A stretch of DNA of 64,000 nucleotides from NCBI GenBank assembly GCA_030704615.1, contig CM060731.1:9362001-9426000 (forward strand), written 5' to 3'. This stretch comes from Takakia lepidozioides (taxonomy: Eukaryota > Streptophyta > Takakiopsida > Takakiales > Takakiaceae). The position numbers were made by a program, and so were the translations under genes. Under the pieces are notes generated by a model. The model searched no databases. It saw only the letters and a list, made by a program, of their open reading frames with translations, and was not told the DNA's origin. Positions 58,461 to 64,000 of this stretch are shown here, one piece after another (the stretch's first letter is position 1; every line of letters begins with the position of its first letter).

Positions 58461-60170
58461 TTATAACTACCAGACTGGTATGAAGGATCTGATCCCTTAT
58501 GCATACCAGGCTAGTAAGGGTATGGTCGCAGGTATGACCTGATAGAGTATTAATGGTATCAATAGGGTAAGAGGTCTTGTAAAATGGATAGTGTATGGGT
58601 ATGGTATTGGTATTAATTTTTTTGATATTGATACTGGGGGTATATGAACATTGGTATGGTAGTTATGATACTGAGCCTTTGTTTACAGTACAATTGTCAC
58701 AACTGTCTTTCAGTTATTTTTCTGCGCAGTCATGGTAGCCAGGACTGGATTTCCACTTCCCCCGCATAGAGTCTCAGCAATTTGTCCAGCCTGCACTGCC
58801 TGATACGTCTCAAGTGCTCACTGGAGCTCATATTCATACCTTACTAATTCATATCCCTACTTATACTGAGCTCCATTGCCGCTTGCAACCCTCAATTATT
58901 TTCCAGTGTTGTTTGGACCCCCCTAATTGCTGCTTCAATTTGGACGGTGGACTCACTTTGCTATATTAGTATTAAACCATTTACAGATCAGTCTGTTTTC
59001 AATCGAGGTGATACTGAGTTGTAGTCAGCTTGATTTTTTATTTTATTTTTTAATTTAATTTTTACACCAAGATATAAAATGTATACCATGTTGTGTACAA
59101 ATCCAAGAATAGACCCATTTACAGATATAGAGACTATAGGCCGCGCCGGGAGTGTTTTTGGGGGGCCACCTCAAAAATGGGACACACAATCACCTCCCAG
59201 ACCATATCTGCCAACAAGAGTTCATCCACGGAAATGAACCTTAGGAAGTTACTTACTACATGCAAGTGGTGAGAAAATTAGGGAAAAAATGACCGTCGCA
59301 TTTGGGAGATTATAACAATTTACCATGGGGTTTTTTTCAAATTTTGAAGGAAAAATGAGGGTTGACCAAGCAAATTTGCCCTGACATTGATTTTTCCTGA
59401 GGCCCGGACCACCTCAGTCATAATTCATGCAGGGTAAAGGTGTCCTCAAGAAATTGGAGGGCCAAATTCCAAATCAATGACATGGCACCTTTGTATGCTG
59501 GACGAGACAAGATAAGACTACGTTCACCTAATGAGTTGAATGCAAGTGTGGGAGCCTTGCCGGTACGGTCGCCGAGGACGATGGCCGTTCTAGCAATGTT
59601 CCGATGGCACACTCGCTCCCCTCGATCCCCTCTCACTTGGGAGCCTGTACTGTAGATTAAAGCATTAAGAGATTGATGTTTCAAAAGAAGTGGTTAGTAG
59701 TGTGATGGCTAGATGTGATACATCATTATGGTGAGGTGCGAAGATCAATCTGTGACAGGTAAAGTAGCACATTGCGCAGCTCGCATTTGCGCTTGATTGA
59801 TATATTTTTTCATCTCCAAAATAATTCCAAGTCCAAGATACTCGCTCCGCTCCCCTGTTCCTAGTATCCGTTCCCTTGCTCCTCCTTCTTTGTTCCTAGT
59901 CCTCACTCCCTTGTTCCTGGTCCCTACTCCCCTCCTCATTCCCCTATCCCACTATGGGGGGCAGGGATCGGGGAGCGGGAACATGGGAGCAAGAATCAGA
60001 GAATGTTTGGGAACATGGTCCTGAAGGTGGGGAGCATGAGGAAGGAGCATGAGGTGTGGAGCGCTTCCCACCTTCTTCATACGGGATGTGATTTGATTAG
60101 CAATCTGCGAGAGCATGGGGCTATGGTCAGGGGCCCCACCACCTCAAACGCTTGCCTAAAATTCTACTAG
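58461..60170. other. No gene recognised; pyrimidine-rich repeats at 59838-59950
   Basis: The segment at 58500-58680 is rich in GGTAT. 59838-59950 repeats CTCCCTTGTTCCT-type units; 59955-60000 carries purine-rich counterparts (GGGAGCGGGAACATGGGAGC), giving an imperfect inverted repeat. A minus-strand frame at 59418-59684 has no recognised family. Confidence 0.45.
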
Positions 60171-60305
60171 GGTAGCGTACGCCGTTGGCCCAATGTCCAA
60201 TGTCATCTAAGCCCAAGTACGTCTCCTATGTCGAGGCCCAAGTGCAACCTCTAGGCCCTATGGTAGCCTGTGTCCTTGGCCCAAGTGTCCAATGTCATCT
60301 AGGTC

Positions 60306-60482
60306 AGCCAGCATGTAGCCCAATGGTAATGGGCACATACCACGTTGGATGTGGTTGCGGGTTCAAACCATGGTCTGGTGTGTCATGAAGGTGTCCACCT
60401 TTCAATTGGAGGACAGTAGCCCTTGTGGTGAAGTGACACCATAAGTTACGCTCCCTTCGGGAGGCGTCATACTTTTTTTTTT
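60306..60482 (+). mobile_element. tRNA-derived SINE
   Basis: Pol III promoter parts: A box TAGCCCAATGG at 60316-60326 and B box GGTTCAAACCA at 60359-60369, about 32 bases apart as in tRNAs. A body of about 100 bp with CTCCCTTCGGGAGGCG (hairpin) and a T-rich end TTTTTTTTTT follow. The region does not fold as an intact tRNA by eye, so SINE is preferred. Confidence 0.7.
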
Positions 60483-60775
60483 AATCATTTTTTCTCCACA
60501 AAGCTACGACCAGATTTGAACCGGAGACCTTTTCCTTGATATCTCTTTTGTCGAGGCTCCAACCATTGTCCCAGGAATGCCCACTTTGCTATTTTCCGTT
60601 AATTTCCAGCAACCAAAAGTACCTGAAATTCCACATCTCCCACACCGCAGGTCCAAAAATTATGAGACCAAGCCCGTGCACCCCTCCTCGTCGAGGGCTT
60701 TCCAATGGTACCAAGCAGTTTGGGACATCTCAACGTGACAAAACAAAACAAAACAAACGTCTCGCTTTATATATT
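60483..60775 (-). repeat. Dispersed repeat family R, copy 1
   Basis: Contains ACGACCAGATTTGAACCGGA, GAATGCCCACTTTGC, CCACACCGCAGGTCCAAAAA, TCGTCGAGGGCTTTCCAA, TTTGGGACATCTCAACG and an (AAAAC)n tail. In reverse it has a GGTTCAAATCTGG B-box-like motif followed by A-rich sequence, so it may also be a Pol III retroposon. Confidence 0.8.
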
Positions 60776-61074
60776 GACTAGGGTAGCTTGTGCCATTGGT
60801 CCAAGTGTCCAGTGTCATCTAAGCCCAAGGGTCCACTCTCATCTAAGCCCAAGTGTAAGATCTTCTATGTATCCAAGTGCGTCCTTTATGTCGAGGCCCA
60901 AGTGCATCCTCTAGGGTAGCATGTGCCTTTGGCCCATGTGTGTGAAAAATTGAAATCTAAGACCAAGTACAATTTCATATGTATAGGGTAGCCTGTGCCG
61001 TTGGCCCAAGTGTCCAGTGTCGTCTAAGTCCAAGTGCATCAATATATGAAGCAAGCCATAACTGATCATTTTTT

Positions 61075-61500
61075 TTTCCCACAGAGCCTACGACCAGATT
61101 TGAACCGGAGACCTTTCCCTTGATATCTCTCATGGTTGAGGCTCCAATCATTGTGCAACGACCAAAAGTACTTGAAATTCGTGTTAGCCATATCTCATCG
61201 TTTTTTTCCACAAAGCCTATGACCAGATTTGAACCGGAGACCTTTTCCTTGATATGTTTCCTGCCTGTCGAGGGTCCCACCATTGTTCCGGAATGCCCAC
61301 TTTGCCATTTTCATGAATTTCCAGAGACCAGAAGTACTTGAAATTCCATATCTCCCACGCCGCAGGTCCAAAAGTCATGAGACCAAGCCGATGTGCCTCT
61401 CCTCCTCGAGGGCTTTCCAACGGTACCAGGCACCAGCGCCAAGGCCTCGCGGTTTGGGACATCTCAACGCTACAAAACAAAACAAAACAAAACAAACAAA
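61075..61500 (-). repeat. Dispersed repeat family R, copy 2 (with internal partial duplication)
   Basis: Same markers as copy 1. The CGACCAGATTTGAACCGGAG block occurs twice (61089 and 61221). Ends in (AAAAC)n at about 61470-61500. Confidence 0.8.
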
Positions 61501-62174
61501 CTGACGTCCTTCATATATTGACTAGGGTAGCATGTGCCGTTGGCCTTAGTGTCCAATGTCATCTATGTTCAAGTGCAATCCCCTATGTATCCAGAGCCCC
61601 CACCGTTTGGGAGATCTAAGGGTAGCATGTGCCATTGGCCCATGTGTGAAGAATTGAAATCTAAGCCCAAGTGCAATTTCCTATGTATCCATGTGCATTT
61701 CCCATGTAAAGGCCCAAGTGTGACCTCCAGTGTCCAATGTCATCTAAGTCCAAGTGCAATCCCCTATGTAACAAAATACGTCTCCTATGTCGAGGCCCAA
61801 ATACGACCTCTAGGGTAGCTTGTGTCGTTGGCCCAAGTAACCACTGTCATCTAAGCCCAAGTGAAAGATCTTCTATGTATCCCAGTGCGTCTCCTATGTT
61901 GAGGCCCAAATGCGACTTCTAGTGTAGCCTAGATGTCGTCAGCTCATGTGTGACGAATTGAAATCTAAGACCAAGTGCAATTTCCTATGTATCTACGTGT
62001 GTCTCCTATGTCGAGGCCCATCTAAGCCCATGAAGTGCAATCTTCTATTCATGTATCCAAATGCATCTCCCATGTAGAGGCCCAAGTGTCTAGTGGATCA
62101 TCTTAACGCAAGCTTCTAGGGTGGCCTGTGACGTTGGCCCAAATGTCCAATGTCATCTAGGTCATCTAAGTCTA

Positions 62175-62495
62175 ATCATTTTTTTCCATAGAGCCTACGA
62201 CCAGATTTGAGCCGGAGACCTTTCCCTTCATATCTCTCCCGTCGAGGCTCCAACCATAGTCCCGGGAATGCCCACTTTGCCATTTTTGCTATTTTTTTGT
62301 GAATTTCCAGCGACCAAAAATACTTGGAATTCCGTATCTCCCACACTGCATGTCCAAAAATCATGAGACCAAGCCCGTGCACCCCTCCTCGTCGAGGGCT
62401 TTCCAACGGTACCAAGCACGAGGGCTAGGGCCTCGCGGTTTGGGACATCTCAACGTGACAAAACAAAACAAAACAAAACAAACGTCTCGCTTCAT
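62175..62495 (-). repeat. Dispersed repeat family R, copy 3
   Basis: Same order of markers, from TACGACCAGATTTGAGCCGG to the (AAAAC)n end at about 62459-62480. Confidence 0.8.
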
Positions 62496-62509
62496 AGATT
62501 GATGCCAAT

Positions 62510-62670
62510 GGGGTGCTTTATAAGCGGCATGAGCTACCGGCCTTTCTTCCGCTTGAGCGGAGGTCTCTGCGGCCCTAACAGCTGCTACATGGGGTACTTG
62601 ATAAGCGGCGTGAGCATGTAGCCTTTCTTCCCTCTCATCCGCAGCTCTTGCTCTAGCAGCACGTTGTCGT
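62510..62670 (-). repeat. Two ~90-bp units with TAAGCGGC(A/G)TGAGC
   Basis: GGGGTGCTTTATAAGCGGCA and GGGGTACTTGATAAGCGGCG head two similar units ending GCCTTTCTTCC. On the minus strand they lie at the end of an Arg/Ala-rich frame starting at about 62722 (SPRRRGSISLRTERTRARQR), which might be the N-terminus of a transposon protein; not identified. Confidence 0.5.
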
Positions 62671-63229
62671 GCTCGTGTACGTTCTGTACGTAAACTAATA
62701 CTGCCACGACGTCTAGGAGACATGCTTCTTTGTAGATGAAGGAGAAAACTATTGGATGAATATGAAAGAAAATAATGACACCCATCCTCATTTGTGAGGG
62801 GTTTACATATTTTTAGCTTGTTGGTACCTTTTCGAACAAACCTTTTGAGATGTGAACGAAGCAACTACAAATCAAAAGAAACAAACAAACAACCTTGCTT
62901 CATATATCAATAATAGACTAAATTCATGGAAAAATAAATAAATTGGTTTTTTCAATACATAAAGCAAGGTAGTTTGTTTGTTTGTTTTGGTTTCCATGAC
63001 TTTAATGAGTAGTAACATATCCAATCATTGTTCGAGGAAAGCCCATTTTGCTATTTTTTTCCAAATTTCCAATGACCAAAATTATATTCGATCAATATGA
63101 AGCAAGGTAGTTTGTTTGTTTATTTTGTTTTGTTTTGTTTTGGTTTCCATGCTTCATATACTGAAAAGACCAATCTACTTCTTTCCATGAATTTAGTGAA
63201 TAGTAGTAAAAATAGTAATATATCCAATC

Positions 63230-63352
63230 ATTGTCCCAAGAAAGCCCACTTTGCTATTTTTCACGAATTTCTAGCGACCCAAAGTACTTGAAATTCCATA
63301 TCTCCCACACCGCGGGTCCAAAAATCATGAGACCAAGCCGGTGCATCCCTCC
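63230..63352 (-). repeat. Dispersed repeat family R, truncated copy 4
   Basis: Matches from CCCAAGAAAGCCCACTTTGC to GAGACCAAGCCGGTGCATCC, then is cut by the GTGAGC-rich element. Confidence 0.75.
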
Positions 63353-63359
63353 GGGGAGT

Positions 63360-63480
63360 GCTATTCTGTGAGCCCAGAGGCGTGAGCCTGTGAGCCCAGG
63401 AAACCATGAGCCCAGCACAGGCTCACGCCACGTCAGCATGCATACAGGGCCTATTTCTACAGGTGTCACCTATTACCGCG
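63360..63480. repeat. GTGAGCCC/GGCTCACGCC element beside PPR relic
   Basis: Units GTGAGCCCAGAGGCGTGAGC, CATGAGCCCAGCACAGGCTC and ACGCC followed by CAGGGCCTAT and CTATTACC, the same series as at 37681-37860. Confidence 0.6.
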
Positions 63481-63617
63481 GGTTGATCAGCCATTTCCAG
63501 GGAATGCAGACTGGATGTGTTACATCCATTGTATCCATCCTTTCTCTCCATTGCATCTATGTAGACGTTATCAACATACCAAGCCCCTGCATTGGAATGT
63601 GCCTACGTCGTGAGTAG

Positions 63618-63860
63618 GTGCACACTCACATCATCCAAAGCGGATCCCTGCGAAATCTTTTCTTACTCACCACCCTTGCGAACATGCCAGGTATGTGCGG
63701 GAGCATCATGGATGCTCACCAGAATTGAGAATGCCTGAACGCTCTTTGATCACGTGGACTTTATCATGACGGATTTACCAAGCATTCTTCTAGCATGAAT
63801 GGTTTGGAGACCAACGAGCAAATGATGCGAGAATGCTCTACCCGAACCAAAGATGTTTGT
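63618..63860 (+). pseudogene. PPR gene relic
   Basis: GTGCACACTCACATCATCCA onwards translates as VHTHIIQSGS, LFLLTTLANM and CGSIMDAH, aligning with VHTHIIQSALKPNITLLNTL and MYAKCGSLEAAR of the intact PPR gene. A stop and frame changes follow, with decayed echoes of the next repeat (GLETNEQMMRE). Only one or two repeats survive. Confidence 0.75.
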
Positions 63861-64000
63861 TTGTTTTTGCAATGCACACAAGCCTGTGAGCTCCGTAAAA
63901 CACTAAATAGATTAAGGAACAATCCGGGCAGTCCATGCAACCCCCATCTCCAAAGATAGTTTGTTCCCATGAATTTGCATCCCACGCACACATTGCAAAC

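Larger units (their letters stand above)
60170..62165 (+). repeat. Scattered GGGTAGC..GTTGGCCCAAGTGTCC repeats
   Basis: Units of GTTGGCCCAAGTGTCCAATG, TCATCTAAGCCCAAGTG and TCTCCTATGTCGAGGCCCAA recur at about 60172, 60262, 60779, 60986, 61527, 61619, 61813 and 62119 with variable spacing. Tandem and rearranged; no coding sense. Confidence 0.8.

Noticed and set aside
60356-60380. Functional tRNA gene at the A/B box pair
   Set aside because: No convincing acceptor stem or anticodon arm could be drawn; the downstream body and T tail favour a SINE.
62361-62864. Arg/Ala-rich 167-codon minus frame as a gene
   Set aside because: It spans two different repeat families (family R and the TAAGCGGC units); only its N-terminal 50 residues look protein-like and no family was recognised.

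Overview
This is nuclear DNA from a plant. The genes have GT-AG introns, and they include a mitochondrial-type succinyl-CoA ligase beta subunit, a type I arginine methyltransferase (PRMT6 class), a TSPO membrane protein, SKP1, and intronless PPR-DYW genes with an organellar OSB-type neighbour. Many near-identical PPR-DYW copies and relics together with heavy retrotransposon load suggest a seed-free land plant (bryophyte, lycophyte or fern). The species cannot be fixed from the window.

Layout. 0-16 kb is a gene-rich block: succinyl-CoA ligase beta (minus, runs off the left edge) faces away from a complete 13-exon PRMT6 gene (plus). A single-exon PLP-dependent MOCOS-like gene (minus) and a three-exon indoleamine 2,3-dioxygenase-like gene (plus) follow, also divergent. 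17-39 kb is a transposon landscape: two inverted copies of a GC-rich transposon end (17.2 and 39.2 kb), a 500-base gap, a Ty3/gypsy element lacking most of RT and RNase H, an unusual set of extra ORFs ending at an LTR, a CACTA transposase relic, a SET-like fragment, three more LTR copies (one inverted, one nested), a GFPG-repeat ORF, a PPR relic and a SWIM zinc-finger fragment. 40-43.7 kb is a complete seven-exon TSPO gene with a LINE fragment in its third intron.

45-54 kb is the most structured part. A two-exon OSB-like PDF motif followed by an intronless PPR gene is present twice in tandem, with a third OSB piece joined to the broken end of the second PPR gene. The first PPR gene is an intact 848-residue DYW protein. 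The second has no ATG at the homologous start, a stop just before the DYW region, and a truncated, frameshifted tail. 54-58 kb holds gene pieces: an orphan diacylglycerol-kinase last exon, a SKP1 gene whose C-terminal end is replaced by GC-rich sequence, a perfect-looking hairpin element and a Clp ATPase exon fragment. 58-64 kb is dispersed repeats, including a tRNA-derived SINE, and a final PPR relic.

No single undescribed system is proven. The strongest leads are the duplicated OSB-PPR unit with a microhomology-like junction, the indoleamine-dioxygenase gene, and the retroelement family with several unrecognised accessory ORFs. All exon models are read by eye from homology and splice sites. 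No alignment or database search was run.
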